This document shows, piece by piece, positions 8,325-17,989 of a stretch of DNA of 64,000 nt. The stretch comes from Ferrovibrio terrae_A. GTDB lineage: Bacteria > Pseudomonadota > Alphaproteobacteria > Ferrovibrionales > Ferrovibrionaceae. The notes beneath the pieces are model-generated. The model was not told where the DNA came from, ran no database searches, and saw only the letters and a list, made by a program, of their open reading frames with translations. The DNA is taken from the NCBI RefSeq assembly GCF_943372915.1, contig NZ_CALSAN010000020.1, positions 1 through 64,000 on the forward strand, in the 5' to 3' direction. The translations under genes and the position numbers were made by a program. How positions within the stretch are numbered: position 1 is the stretch's first letter; each line of letters starts with the position of its first letter.

Positions 8325-9341
8325 ATGACCAATCCGCTGAAAGGCTTCCGCCTCACCCGCGACGACCTGAACTTCATCGGCAGCGGCCTGCAGCGGCCGG
8401 AATGCATCCTGGCCGAACCCGATGGAACATTGTGGTCGGCCGATGCCCGCGGCGGCGTGGTGCGGATCGCCCCCGATGGCAGCCAGCGCCTGATTGCCCA
8501 GCAGGCTGACAGCCATTTCGCCGGCACCACCGACCTGGCCAAGCGCTTCACCGAAGGCACGCTGCCCAATGGCCTGGCCTTCGCCGCCAATGGCGACATA
8601 CTGATTTCCAATTTCGGCACCGACTGCCTGGAAGTGATGGATCGCGAAGGCAATAGCCGCGTGCTGTATGACAGCATCGATGGCCAGCCGATCGGCAAGG
8701 TCAACTTCGTGCTGCGCGATTCGAAGAACCGCATCTGGCTCACGGTTTCGACCCGCATCAAGAACTGGATGGAGGCGATCCGCCCCGGCCTGGCGGATGG
8801 CTATATCGCATTGGCCGATGAAAACGGCCTGCGCATCGTCGCCGACGGCCTGCATTTCACCAATGAAGTGCGGCTCGATGCCAAAGAGGAATTCCTCTAC
8901 GCGGTGGAGACCTGCGGCCGGCGCGTCACCCGGTTCCGCGTCGGCGCCGATGGCAGCCTGTCCGGCCGCGAGATTTTCGGCCCCAGCGATTTCGGCCCGG
9001 CCGGCTTCCCCGATGGCTGCACCTTCGACTCATACGGCAATCTCTGGGTCACGCTGGTGATGGCCGAACGGCTGATCGCCCTGACGCCCGATGGCGAGCT
9101 GCTCACCCTGTTCGACGACGGCAAGCCCGACAAGATCGCCGCGCTGGAAGCCGGCTATCAGGCCGGCAAGCCGACACCCGAGCAGATGATGGCCACCCGC
9201 AGCGATGTCACGCCCTGGATGGCCAGCATTACTTTCGGTGGCGCCGATCTGCGCAATGCCTATATCGGCACGCTGTTCGGCACCACCATCCCCTGGTTCC
9301 GCAGTCCGGTCGCCGGCCTGCCCATGGTGCATTGGAGATAG
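8325..9341 (+). CDS. SMP-30/gluconolactonase family protein (second copy)
   Basis: A 338-aa beta-propeller lactonase-like protein, longer than and clearly distinct from the one at 1895. Family motifs include RPECILAEPDGTLW (first metal-ligand Glu) near residue 20, LPNGLAFAANGDILISNFG near 85, FTNEVRLDAKEEFLYAVE near 175 and FPDGCTFDSYGNLWVT near 225. The start lies 1 bp after dctM. It probably opens a lactone formed from the imported compound. Having two SMP-30 paralogues within 7 kb, both beside transport or oxidation genes, supports a lactone-containing pathway. Confidence 0.88.
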   Translation: MTNPLKGFRLTRDDLNFIGSGLQRPECILAEPDGTLWSADARGGVVRIAPDGSQRLIAQQADSHFAGTTDLAKRFTEGTLPNGLAFAANGDILISNFGTDCLEVMDREGNSRVLYDSIDGQPIGKVNFVLRDSKNRIWLTVSTRIKNWMEAIRPGLADGYIALADENGLRIVADGLHFTNEVRLDAKEEFLYAVETCGRRVTRFRVGADGSLSGREIFGPSDFGPAGFPDGCTFDSYGNLWVTLVMAERLIALTPDGELLTLFDDGKPDKIAALEAGYQAGKPTPEQMMATRSDVTPWMASITFGGADLRNAYIGTLFGTTIPWFRSPVAGLPMVHWR

Positions 9342-9343
9342 CC

Positions 9344-9919
9344 ATGCGTTCCCCCCGCCGCATTGTCACCGGCCATAACGCTGCTGGCAAATCCGTGGTC
9401 GCCATCGACACGATGATGAAACCCGCCATCGAGAAGCCCGAACTCGGCGTCGCCTTCTTCGAGGTCTGGAACACGGCGGGCAGTCCGGTCAGCGTCGATA
9501 ACGGCCAGGATCCGACCAACCGCAAGCTGCAGATCGAACCACCCCGGCAGGGCAGCATCATCCGTTTTGTCGATTTCGGTCCCAAACGGCCGGATGCACC
9601 GGCGATGACCAGGGAACTGGCGCAGGCAGCGTTTGCCATGGTCGGCTCGGCCCATGCCTCGACCTGGAAACCGGACAGCCCGCATCCGATGATGCATCGC
9701 ACGGAATCGATCGATTACGGCATCGTCGTCTTCGGCGAGATCACGCTGGTGCTGGATGACGGCTCGGAAACCCATCTGCAGGCCGGCGATGTGGTGGTAC
9801 AGCGCGGCACCGACCATGCCTGGGAAAACCGCTCGCCCACCAATCCCGCCCGCATGGCCTTCATCCTGCTGGATGGTGCATTTTCCCCCGATGTGCGTAA
9901 GCTGATCGAAAAGGCTTAA
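9344..9919 (+). CDS. Cupin domain-containing protein
   Basis: A 191-aa protein whose C-terminal half is a single cupin barrel: SIDYGIVVFGEITLVLDDG, LQAGDVVVQRGTDHAWEN and the following strand match the two conserved cupin motifs. The ATG at 9344 is used because GGAG lies 7 nt upstream; the TTG at 9332 would overlap the previous gene. Only some of the usual metal-ligand histidines are present (H in GTDHAW), so it may be a non-enzymatic sugar or acid binding protein, an isomerase or a weak dioxygenase. Position in the operon implies a role in the same catabolic route. Confidence 0.85.
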   Translation: MRSPRRIVTGHNAAGKSVVAIDTMMKPAIEKPELGVAFFEVWNTAGSPVSVDNGQDPTNRKLQIEPPRQGSIIRFVDFGPKRPDAPAMTRELAQAAFAMVGSAHASTWKPDSPHPMMHRTESIDYGIVVFGEITLVLDDGSETHLQAGDVVVQRGTDHAWENRSPTNPARMAFILLDGAFSPDVRKLIEKA

Positions 9920-9937
9920 GCCCTTCCGGGAGAGACC

Positions 9938-11911
9938 ATGACCGAGACTGCCACACCCGCCCTGCTGTGGACCCCATCGGCCGAGCGCATCGGTCGCAGC
10001 CAGTTGCATAAATATATGCAATGGCTCCGCCGGGAACGCGGTCGCGATTTCAAGGATTACGACAGCCTGTGGCGCTGGTCGGTCAGCGACCTGGAAGGCT
10101 TCTGGGCCTCGATGTGGGATTATATCGGGATCAAGGCCTATAAACCCTATGACAAGGTGCTGGCGAAGCGCGAAATGCCGGGCGCGCAGTGGTTCACCGG
10201 CGCTGAACTGAATTTCGTCGACCAGGTATTCCGGCACGAAACTGCCAGCAGACCCGCCATTCTCTATTCATCGGAAACCGCGGCCCTGCAGCAGATGTCG
10301 TGGCAGACCCTGCGCGAGCAGGTCGGCGCCATGGCCGCGCATCTGCGCGGCATCGGTGTGAAGCGTGGCGACCGCGTGGTGGCCTATGCGCCCAATACAC
10401 CGGAAACCATCATTGCTTTTCTCGCGGTGGCCAGTGTCGGCGCGATCTGGTCAGTCTGCTCGCCCGATATGGGCCTGAATGCAGTCCTCGACCGTTTCCG
10501 CCAGATCGAACCGGTCGCGCTGTTCGCCGTACAATCGAGCGACTACAACGGCAAACACCTGGACAAAGGCGATGTGCTTGCCGCACTGATCGCCGAACTG
10601 CCGACGGTGAAAAACCTGATCCTGATGACGGGCCACAGTGAACACGCCCTGCCCGATCATGTGCAGACCACATCCTGGGCCGGGGTGATCGCCAAGCCCG
10701 CCGCATTGACGATCGAGCCAGTGCCGTTCGATCATCCGCTCTGGGTGGTCTATTCCTCGGGCACCACCGGGCTGCCAAAGCCGATCGTGCATGGCCATGG
10801 CGGCGTGGTGATCGTCATCATGGTGATGACCGCCCTGCATAACGACCTTGGATCCGACGACATCTTCCACTGGTATTCCAGTACCGGCTGGATCATGTGG
10901 AATGCCCAGGTCGCCGGCCTGCTGGTCGGCGCCACCATCGCCATCTATGACGGCAGCCCGAGCTGGCCCGACTGGAACCGCCTGTGGCAGTTTGCCGGCG
11001 AGGTTAAGGCCACCTTCTTCGGCGCCGGCGCCGCTTTCTACGCCAACTGCCAGAAGGCCGGCGTGGTGCCCAGGCAGGTCGCCGATCTGTCCAGCCTGCG
11101 CACCATCGGTTCGACCGGCTCGCCGCTGTCGGAAGACAGTTACGCCTGGATCTACGACCAGCTTGGCAAGGACATCTGGCTGACGCCGATTTCCGGCGGC
11201 ACCGATTTCGCCGGCGGCTTCGTCGGCGGCTGCGTGCTGATGCCGGTCTATGCCGGCGAAATGCAGGTGCGCTGCCTCGGTGCCGATATCCAGGCCTTCG
11301 ACGACAATGGCAAGCCGCTGCAGAACGAGGTCGGCGAACTGGTCTGCGCCCAGCCGCTGCCGTCGATGCCACTGTTCCTGTGGAACGACAAGGATGGCAA
11401 ACGCTACCACGACAGCTATTTCGACATGTACCCCGGTGTCTGGCGCCATGGCGACTGGATCAGGATCACGCCGCGCGGCGGCGCGATCATCTACGGTCGC
11501 TCGGATGCCACCATCAACCGCTACGGGCTGCGGCTCGGCACCAGCGAAATCTATCGCGCGGTGGAGGAACTACCCGAGGTGCTCGACAGTCTGGTGGTCG
11601 ACCTCGAATATCTGGGCCGCGACTCCTACATGCCGCTGTTCGTGGTGCTGCGGCCGGGCCTGGCCCTGGATGCCGCGCTGAAGGATCGTATCAATCAGGC
11701 GATCCGCAAGGCCGTGTCGGCGCGCTTTGTGCCCAACGATATTTTCCAGGTGGCCGAGGTGCCGCGCACATTGTCGGGCAAGAAGCTGGAAGTGCCAGTG
11801 AAGAAAATCCTGCTGGGGCAGCCTGCCGAGAAGGTTTCAAACCCCGGCACCATGGCCAATCCCGGCAGCCTCTCCTGGTTCGTCGACTTCGCGAAACAGC
11901 GCGCGGCTTAA
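9938..11911 (+). CDS. Acetoacetyl-CoA synthetase (acetoacetate-CoA ligase)
   Basis: A 657-aa AMP-forming acyl-CoA ligase matching the usual 640-670 aa AacS length. The N-terminal ACAS-type extension (MQWLRRERG, YDSLWRWSVSDLEGFW) is followed by the P-loop-like AMP motif VVYSSGTTGLPKPIVHG near residue 270, the HWYSSTGWIMWN segment typical of acetoacetyl-CoA synthetases, and the C-terminal catalytic lysine region RTLSGKKLEVPVKK near residue 615. It converts acetoacetate, ATP and CoA to acetoacetyl-CoA. It ends the dctPQM operon, which suggests that the pathway yields acetoacetate, perhaps through the FAH-family enzyme at 2773. Confidence 0.93.
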   Translation: MTETATPALLWTPSAERIGRSQLHKYMQWLRRERGRDFKDYDSLWRWSVSDLEGFWASMWDYIGIKAYKPYDKVLAKREMPGAQWFTGAELNFVDQVFRHETASRPAILYSSETAALQQMSWQTLREQVGAMAAHLRGIGVKRGDRVVAYAPNTPETIIAFLAVASVGAIWSVCSPDMGLNAVLDRFRQIEPVALFAVQSSDYNGKHLDKGDVLAALIAELPTVKNLILMTGHSEHALPDHVQTTSWAGVIAKPAALTIEPVPFDHPLWVVYSSGTTGLPKPIVHGHGGVVIVIMVMTALHNDLGSDDIFHWYSSTGWIMWNAQVAGLLVGATIAIYDGSPSWPDWNRLWQFAGEVKATFFGAGAAFYANCQKAGVVPRQVADLSSLRTIGSTGSPLSEDSYAWIYDQLGKDIWLTPISGGTDFAGGFVGGCVLMPVYAGEMQVRCLGADIQAFDDNGKPLQNEVGELVCAQPLPSMPLFLWNDKDGKRYHDSYFDMYPGVWRHGDWIRITPRGGAIIYGRSDATINRYGLRLGTSEIYRAVEELPEVLDSLVVDLEYLGRDSYMPLFVVLRPGLALDAALKDRINQAIRKAVSARFVPNDIFQVAEVPRTLSGKKLEVPVKKILLGQPAEKVSNPGTMANPGSLSWFVDFAKQRAA

Positions 11912-12822
11912 GCCGCCTGTTTCAGCTGGGCACGTCTGGCAAGCAGGATACCGCCCAGCACCACGATGCCGCCGGCGATCTGCAGCGGCTGCAGCCCCTC
12001 GCCGAGCCAGAGCCAGCCGAAGAAAGCTGCCGCCACCGGCTGTACCAGAACCACCAGCGATGAAAACGACGCCGGCAGGTGGCCAAGCGCGTAGGCGATC
12101 AGCCCCTGCCCCAGCGCGTGGCTGACCCAGGCCAGGCCGAACAGGATTGCCCAGCCCTGCAGCGTTGCCGGCCACAGGCTCTCGCCCATCAGCCAGACCA
12201 TCGGCAGCAGCGCCAGACCGCTGACCAGGCTGGACCACAGCATGATCTCCTGGGTGCCGTGATGGCCGCGCAGCTTTGCCACCGCGATCATGTAGGCGCC
12301 GTAGAAGATGGCAGTGGTGAAGGCGAGCATGTCGCCGAACACATAATCGCCGCCCAGCCGGAAGCTGGCGCCCACCAGCATCAGCGCGCCACAGAAAGAT
12401 ACCAGCAGCGCCACCAGGAAGGCCGAGGTGATCCTTTCGCGCAGCAGCAGCCATGCACCGAGAGTGACGATCACCGGTGCGAAATTCGACAGCAGGGTGG
12501 CATTGGCCACCGAGGTGTATTTGATCGACAGGTGCCAGAAGAACAGGTCACCCGCAAACAGCAGGCCGGGAATCAGCAGGACACCGAGTGGTGGAATCCC
12601 TGTCGCGCGTGGCGCCGCATCGGCGGGCCGGAAACGCCAGACCAGCCAGAGCGGCGGCACGGCCAGTATGGTGCGGTAGAAACCGGTCGCCGTCGGGCCC
12701 ACCTCCGAGAGACGGACGAAGATCGGCGAGAAGGCAATGGCCAGGGCCCCCAGCACAAGGGCCGCCAGCGCCAGACGCTGGGCGGCGCGCTGCGAGGCGG
12801 TAATGGCAGAGGCAGACGACAT
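11908..12822 (-). CDS. EamA/DMT superfamily transporter
   Basis: A 304-aa membrane protein with about ten hydrophobic segments and two EamA repeats, the standard layout of drug/metabolite exporters. Segment examples are AALVLGALAIAFSPIFVRLS at the start of repeat 1 and SLVVLVQPVAAAFFGWLWLG near the end of repeat 2. The ATG at 12822 is preferred; an in-frame TTG at 12852 would add 10 residues. It converges on the acetoacetyl-CoA synthetase gene with a 4-bp overlap of the two stop codons. The exported substrate is unknown. Confidence 0.88.
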   Translation of the reverse strand: MSSASAITASQRAAQRLALAALVLGALAIAFSPIFVRLSEVGPTATGFYRTILAVPPLWLVWRFRPADAAPRATGIPPLGVLLIPGLLFAGDLFFWHLSIKYTSVANATLLSNFAPVIVTLGAWLLLRERITSAFLVALLVSFCGALMLVGASFRLGGDYVFGDMLAFTTAIFYGAYMIAVAKLRGHHGTQEIMLWSSLVSGLALLPMVWLMGESLWPATLQGWAILFGLAWVSHALGQGLIAYALGHLPASFSSLVVLVQPVAAAFFGWLWLGEGLQPLQIAGGIVVLGGILLARRAQLKQAA

Positions 12823-13027
12823 GGCGGGGGACTTTGCTTTTTTCGTAGGCAATCGGGTTCCGGGCTTAGACCTTGATCACAGGAAACACAATGGCTGAGG
12901 CGCTGCTCCCGATGTTGTGCGCTGCGGCAAGGTAAAAGAGGGTTGATTTAGCGGTCACAGTCCGTATCGTCTGTGCTCCGCACAGGGAATGGCCGCCGAA
13001 ACGGCGGGCAACGAGGAGGAAACAAGA

Positions 13028-14008
13028 ATGAAACGCCTTATGTTTGGCGCGGCTTTGGCCGCTCTGGTATTCGCAGCTGCTGGTGTAACCGGTAGCGCCC
13101 TGGCGCAGACCAAGAATCTTTCCATCGTCACCGGTGGCACCGGCGGCGTGTATTACCCGCTGGGCGGCGGCCTTGCCAACCTGCTGACCAAGCATGTGCC
13201 GGGCTGGCAGGCGACCGCCGAAGTCACCGGCGGCTCGGTCGACAATCTCAAGCTGCTTGGTGCCAAGCGCGCCGATATCGCCTTCAGCATGGCCGATGCC
13301 TCGCTGGATGCCTCGCGTGGCGAAGACAAGTTCAAGGGCAATGTGGTCAACCAGCGCACGCTGGCCGTGCTGTACCCCAACATCATGCATGTGGTGACCA
13401 CCGAAGCCAGCGGCATCAAGACCATGGCCGATCTGAAGGGCAAGCGCGTGTCCACCGGTTCGCCGGGTTCAGCCACCGAGGTGATGGCCTTCCGCGTGCT
13501 GGAAGCCGCCGGCATCGATAAGGACAAGGATCTCCGCCGTGAGCGTCTGGGTGCCGCGGAATCGACCAATGCGGTGAAGGACAACAAGATCGACGCCTAT
13601 TTCTGGGTTGGCGGTCTGCCCACCTCGGCGGTCACCGATCTCGGCGCCACCCCGGGCGTCAAGCTGAAGCTGGTCGACCATTCCGAAGTGGTCGAGAAGA
13701 TGAATGCGAAATACGGCCCGCTGTACGCCAAGGGCACCATCCCGGCCAGCACCTATCCGGGACAGGCGGCGCCGAATGCGATTTCCAGCGTCTGGAACAT
13801 CCTCGTCGTGTCTGATGCCATGCCCGATGATGTGGCCTACAACATCGTCAAGACCATCTTCGAAAAGCGTGATGAATGGGCCACGGTGCATGCCGAGGCG
13901 AAGAACGTGAAGCTGGACAACCAGCTGCGCGGCAACACGCCGGTGCCGTTCCATCCGGGCGCGATCAAGTATATGGCCGAAAAAGGCGTCAAGATCGATC
14001 CGAAGTGA
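13028..14008 (+). CDS. TAXI-family TRAP transporter substrate-binding protein
   Basis: A 326-aa periplasmic binding protein of the TAXI type, used by TRAP systems with a fused permease. A Sec signal peptide ends near ALAQ (residue ~26) and is followed by the hallmark VTGGTGGVYYPLGGGLANL. A second family motif is GKRVSTGSPGSATEVMAFR near residue 140. The ATG at 13028 has a strong AGGAGGAAA ribosome site. The 205-bp leader contains two small hairpins (12971-12985 and 12993-13007) of unknown meaning. The matching permease lies 143 bp downstream. TAXI ligands are often glutamate or other dicarboxylates, but this one is unassigned. Confidence 0.93.
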   Translation: MKRLMFGAALAALVFAAAGVTGSALAQTKNLSIVTGGTGGVYYPLGGGLANLLTKHVPGWQATAEVTGGSVDNLKLLGAKRADIAFSMADASLDASRGEDKFKGNVVNQRTLAVLYPNIMHVVTTEASGIKTMADLKGKRVSTGSPGSATEVMAFRVLEAAGIDKDKDLRRERLGAAESTNAVKDNKIDAYFWVGGLPTSAVTDLGATPGVKLKLVDHSEVVEKMNAKYGPLYAKGTIPASTYPGQAAPNAISSVWNILVVSDAMPDDVAYNIVKTIFEKRDEWATVHAEAKNVKLDNQLRGNTPVPFHPGAIKYMAEKGVKIDPK

Positions 14009-14043
14009 TCCGGCCGCTGTCTATATAGATTTTACCTGACGAA

Positions 14044-14077
14044 GAGCCCCGCCCCGGCATTGGCCGCGGCGGGGCTC
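14044..14077 (+). terminator. Hairpin between TAXI binding protein and its permease (partial terminator)
   Basis: GAGCCCCGCC at 14044-14053 pairs perfectly with GGCGGGGCTC at 14068-14077, a 10-bp GC stem with a 14-nt loop that can itself fold. No long T-run follows, so it is more likely a partial terminator or an mRNA-stabilising 3' hairpin. It would let the binding protein be made in excess over the permease. Confidence 0.55.
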
Positions 14078-14151
14078 GCTGTTAAAAGACACTGCATTAA
14101 ATCAGGACACGGGGCGCCGCAGCGACCAGCGGCACGAGGGGGAGTAAACCG

Positions 14152-16185
14152 ATGACCCAGGAACCGACCAAGATCGCCACCGAGGCGATGATTGCCCCCG
14201 GCGCGCTGGACAAGGAAACCCAACGCAAGGTCGAAGAGTATATCGAGCAGGAAGAAGGCGCGGCCAACCGCCTGTCCGGCTGGACCGGTCACCTGATCAC
14301 CGCACTGGCGGTGTTCATGACACTGTTCCACCTCTATGCCGCCTATGACATCGTGCCGACGCAGCAGTTGCGGCCGATCCATGTCGGCTTCGTCATGCTG
14401 CTGATCTTCCTGCTTTACCCGGTCGCGCTGCGTTTCCGCGACCGCATCCGGTGGTGGGATGTGATCACTGCACTGATCGGCATTGCCACCATGGCCTATC
14501 TGGTGATGGGCGGTGATGATCTCACCGACCGTGCCAGCCTGCCGAACCAGACCGATGTTCTGGTCGGCTCCGTCTTCGTCGTGCTGATCCTGGAAGCCAC
14601 GCGCCGCACCACCGGCCCGATCATGCCGGTCGTCGGCCTTATCTTCATCGCCTATGCGATGCTGGGGCCCTATCTGCCGGCACCCTGGACCCATCGCGGC
14701 TATGATGCCGAGCGCCTGATCGGCCATCTCTACATGACGCTGGAGGGCATCTTCGGCTCGGCCGTCGATGTGTCGTCTAGCCTGATCATCCTGTTCACCA
14801 TCTTCGGCGCCATCCTGCAGTTCTCCGGCGCCGGCAAATTCTTCATCGATTTCTCCTTCTCGGCATTGGGCGGCAAGAGCACCAGCGCCGGCCGCGCCAT
14901 CGTGATGTCATCCTTCCTGCTCGGCGGCCCGTCGGGTTCCGGCGTCGCCACCACCGTGACAATCGGCTCGGTGGCCTGGCCGATGCTGAAGAAATCCGGC
15001 TATGTCGCTTCAGCTGCCGGCGGCCTGCTGGCGGCTGGCGGCCTCGGCGCCATCATCTCGCCGCCGGTGCTGGGAGCCGCAGCCTTCCTGATCGCCGAAT
15101 TCCTCAAGATCTCCTATCTCGACGTCATCCGCATGGCGGCGATTCCCACCGTGCTCTACTACTTCTGCCTTCTGGCGATGGTCGAGTTCGATGCCGGCAA
15201 GTACAAAATCTCGAATGTCGATACCGGACCGCGCGATAGCCTGTGGGACCTGACCCGCCGCTACGGCTATCACTTCAGCTCGCTGTTCTCGATCGTCATC
15301 CTGATGATCATGGGCTTCTCGCCGGTGCTGTCGGTGTTCTGGGCCACGGTCGCCGCCATCGCGGTCAGCTATTTCCGCCGCGACACTGCGCTGACACCGA
15401 AGAAACTGGTCAACGCGCTCGCCGCCGGCTCGATCGGCGTGCTGGGCACGGCCGCCACCTGCGCCTCGGCCGGCATTATCGTCGGCGTCGTCACGCTCAC
15501 CGGCTTAGGGCTCAAGTTCAGCGCGATTGCCATCGCCTATGCCGGCGGCAGCCTGGTGCTGACTGCCGTATATACGGCGCTGATCGTGTGGATCGTCGGC
15601 CTCGCCGTGCCGGTGACGGCGTCCTACATCATCTGCGCGGTGATCGCCGCACCGGCGCTGATCAAGCTCGGCGTGCCCGACTACGCCGCCCATATGTTCA
15701 TCTTCTATTACGCGGTGCTGTCGGAAGTCTCTCCGCCCACCGCGCTGTCGCCATTTGCCGCTGCCGCCATCACCGGCGCCGATCCCTATCGCACCACGCT
15801 GCAGTCATGGAAATACACCATGCCGGCTTTCCTGGTGCCGTTCGTCTTCGTGCTCGACCCCAATGGCGTCGGCCTGTTGCTGGAAATCCCGAAGGGCGGC
15901 GACTGGACGAATATCGCCTGGGTCGCGGCCACCACCGCACTCGGCATCTGGGCCTATGCCGGCGCCACGCAGGGCTGGCTGTTCGGCCGTACCAGCGTGG
16001 TGATCCGCATCGGGCTGATCGTCGGCGGCACGCTGCTGCTGTTCCCGTCGCTGCTCGATGCGGTCTCCAGCACGCTGGGCAGCGAGCATATCGCGACCAT
16101 GAAGATCATCGGCATCGCGCTCACCGTCGCCCTCGCGGTGCTGCAGAAGGTGCAATCGGCGATAGCGAAACGCAGCGCGGCCTGA
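14152..16185 (+). CDS. TRAP transporter fused permease (DctQM fusion, TAXI system)
   Basis: A 677-aa inner-membrane protein in which a DctQ-like four-helix part (residues ~40-190) is fused to a DctM-like part (~195-660). This is the usual architecture of permeases partnered with TAXI proteins. Characteristic DctM segments are MSSFLLGGPSGSGVATTVTIG and GLGAIISPPVLGAAAFLIAEF. It begins with a hydrophilic ~40-residue N-terminus and GAGGGGGAGT serves as ribosome site. It follows the TAXI binding protein after a hairpin and completes that importer. Confidence 0.93.
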   Translation: MTQEPTKIATEAMIAPGALDKETQRKVEEYIEQEEGAANRLSGWTGHLITALAVFMTLFHLYAAYDIVPTQQLRPIHVGFVMLLIFLLYPVALRFRDRIRWWDVITALIGIATMAYLVMGGDDLTDRASLPNQTDVLVGSVFVVLILEATRRTTGPIMPVVGLIFIAYAMLGPYLPAPWTHRGYDAERLIGHLYMTLEGIFGSAVDVSSSLIILFTIFGAILQFSGAGKFFIDFSFSALGGKSTSAGRAIVMSSFLLGGPSGSGVATTVTIGSVAWPMLKKSGYVASAAGGLLAAGGLGAIISPPVLGAAAFLIAEFLKISYLDVIRMAAIPTVLYYFCLLAMVEFDAGKYKISNVDTGPRDSLWDLTRRYGYHFSSLFSIVILMIMGFSPVLSVFWATVAAIAVSYFRRDTALTPKKLVNALAAGSIGVLGTAATCASAGIIVGVVTLTGLGLKFSAIAIAYAGGSLVLTAVYTALIVWIVGLAVPVTASYIICAVIAAPALIKLGVPDYAAHMFIFYYAVLSEVSPPTALSPFAAAAITGADPYRTTLQSWKYTMPAFLVPFVFVLDPNGVGLLLEIPKGGDWTNIAWVAATTALGIWAYAGATQGWLFGRTSVVIRIGLIVGGTLLLFPSLLDAVSSTLGSEHIATMKIIGIALTVALAVLQKVQSAIAKRSAA

Positions 16186-16195
16186 CCGCGGCGCG

Positions 16196-17965
16196 TCAAA
16201 CCGTCGCCGGCACCGGCACTGCTGTCCGCTGCTGCGCGGCGAGCGCCAGGTTGCCCAGCAGCGGCAGCGCATAGGCCGCCGTCAACGCACACCAGTACAG
16301 CGCCTCACGGTTGCTCAGCGTCTCGTTCGCCAGCACCAGCACCGGCAGGGCCAGCAACAGGAAGCCCAGCATGGCTTCCCAGCCAAAACGACCCTGCACG
16401 CCGTCCGTCGGCGGAATGGCAAAGCTGGTGCCCAGGGCGATGCGGCCAAGACCCTCGCCATGGTTGCGGTCGAAGGCCGCGGCGATCAGCCGCAAGGCCA
16501 GCAGCCCCGCCACCGGCAGCAGGAAATAGTCGAGTGGAAAATCGCGATAGCGCCCGGCAGCCACCAGCATGACGGCGTGATAAGCCATCCACAGTGCCAG
16601 CAGGCCGTAGATCGCCTCGGCCAGCCGCGGATGCTGCAGCGGCACATTGCCGAGAACCCGGCGCAGGCTGCCCAACGCCGACCCCAGCGAACGCAGCGGT
16701 TGCGGCGACACAATGACCGATTTACGGCCCAGCACCGCCAGCAGGCGGCGGAACAGCAGCAGCGCGAACACGCCCTGCAGCGCGACGGCAGCTCCCCCCT
16801 CCAGATTGTGGAACAGCGAGTAATTGTATTCCAGCACACGCTCGATGGCGGCGGCCAGCAAGGCGGCCAGCGCCTGGCCGAAGACCACCGCCGCAGCCAT
16901 CGCGGCCGGCACCAGGGCGGCGACAGCCTGGGCATGCAGCACCAGCAGGATCAACGCCAGCAGCACCGACAGTCCGGCAAACAGCGGCCATTCCGGCAGG
17001 TTTGACACCATGCCGCCGACATCGAATTTCGGCTGCCGCACTTCATCCAGCACGCCCCAGGCACCGCCGACGGTGCCCTCCAGTTTCACTTTCCACGGCT
17101 GGTCGAAGGCTTCGACCAGGTTGTAGGACAGGCCTTCCTTCTGCGCGAGCTGCATGAAATCGGCGATGAAGCCGGCCGCTTCGGTGCGCGAGGGCACCGC
17201 ATCGCGACGCGAGCGGCCTTCCGACGGCCAGCCGACCTCGCCAATCGTGATCGGCTTGCCCGGCAGCTTGGCCTTGACGGTATTGTAGACCTCGAGGATA
17301 TGCGGCATCGAATGGCCGGCCGCGATCGGCAGATCCTCCCAGTAGGGCAGGAAATGCACGGTGACGAAATCCACCTCGGCCAAAAGCTGCGGGAAGCGCA
17401 GCCAGAATTCCCACACATCAGCATAGGTAACCGGCTGCTTCACGGCCGCCTTCACCTTGCGGATATAGGTGATCAACTCATCGACCGGCAGATCCTTGCG
17501 CAGCAGCACCTCGTTGCCGACCACCAGCGACTTGATCGCGTCAGGGTATTGATTGGCCAGCGCGATGGCGGCCGCCACTTCCTTGTCGTTGATATCGCGT
17601 TCCGGCCCGAGCCAGACGCCCTGCATCACGTTGATGCCGAGCTTTTGCGCTTCCGGCGGCACCACCTCCAGGCCTTCCCGCGAGGTGTAGGTGCGGATGC
17701 CGCGCGTGATGCCTTTCAGGCTGCGCAGATCCTCGATCACCTGTTCTGCCGTCGGGTAGGTCTTGGTGAGCGGACTCTGGCCCCGCCGGAACGGCGCGAA
17801 CGACATGCTTTCCACCACATGCGCCTGCGCGGCAAAGGGTGCATGCCCAACCTGCACGGGGCGGTTCGGCCACCACCAGGCGGCAACGCTGGCCGCGGCG
17901 GCCATAGTGATGAACAGCAGCAGCCACACAAACCGCGTGGCTGGCCGGGACTTCGGCGCATGCAT
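16196..17965 (-). CDS. GH17-domain membrane protein, NdvC-like beta-glucan enzyme
   Basis: A 589-aa protein with an N-terminal membrane anchor (residues ~11-31), a periplasmic GH17 domain (~50-310) and about eight C-terminal membrane helices (~325-580). Both GH17 catalytic glutamates are present: the acid/base in VVGNEVLLR (E152) and the nucleophile in IGEVGWPSEG (E243). Bacterial GH17 domains of this type are beta-1,3-glucan transglycosylases that branch or cyclise glucans. Size and neighbour match Bradyrhizobium ndvC (about 62 kDa), needed for cyclic beta-1,3/1,6-glucan. It lies 24 bp downstream of the GH17-GT2 gene on the same strand and its GH17 domain is a clear paralogue of that one. 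Confidence 0.85.
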   Translation of the reverse strand: MHAPKSRPATRFVWLLLFITMAAAASVAAWWWPNRPVQVGHAPFAAQAHVVESMSFAPFRRGQSPLTKTYPTAEQVIEDLRSLKGITRGIRTYTSREGLEVVPPEAQKLGINVMQGVWLGPERDINDKEVAAAIALANQYPDAIKSLVVGNEVLLRKDLPVDELITYIRKVKAAVKQPVTYADVWEFWLRFPQLLAEVDFVTVHFLPYWEDLPIAAGHSMPHILEVYNTVKAKLPGKPITIGEVGWPSEGRSRRDAVPSRTEAAGFIADFMQLAQKEGLSYNLVEAFDQPWKVKLEGTVGGAWGVLDEVRQPKFDVGGMVSNLPEWPLFAGLSVLLALILLVLHAQAVAALVPAAMAAAVVFGQALAALLAAAIERVLEYNYSLFHNLEGGAAVALQGVFALLLFRRLLAVLGRKSVIVSPQPLRSLGSALGSLRRVLGNVPLQHPRLAEAIYGLLALWMAYHAVMLVAAGRYRDFPLDYFLLPVAGLLALRLIAAAFDRNHGEGLGRIALGTSFAIPPTDGVQGRFGWEAMLGFLLLALPVLVLANETLSNREALYWCALTAAYALPLLGNLALAAQQRTAVPVPATV

Positions 17966-17989
17966 GGGGATCGGTGCCTGTGCTTGGGG

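Noticed and set aside
12971..13007. Riboswitch in the TAXI binding-protein leader
   Set aside because: Only two small hairpins (6 bp and 5 bp) are present, with no known aptamer pattern.
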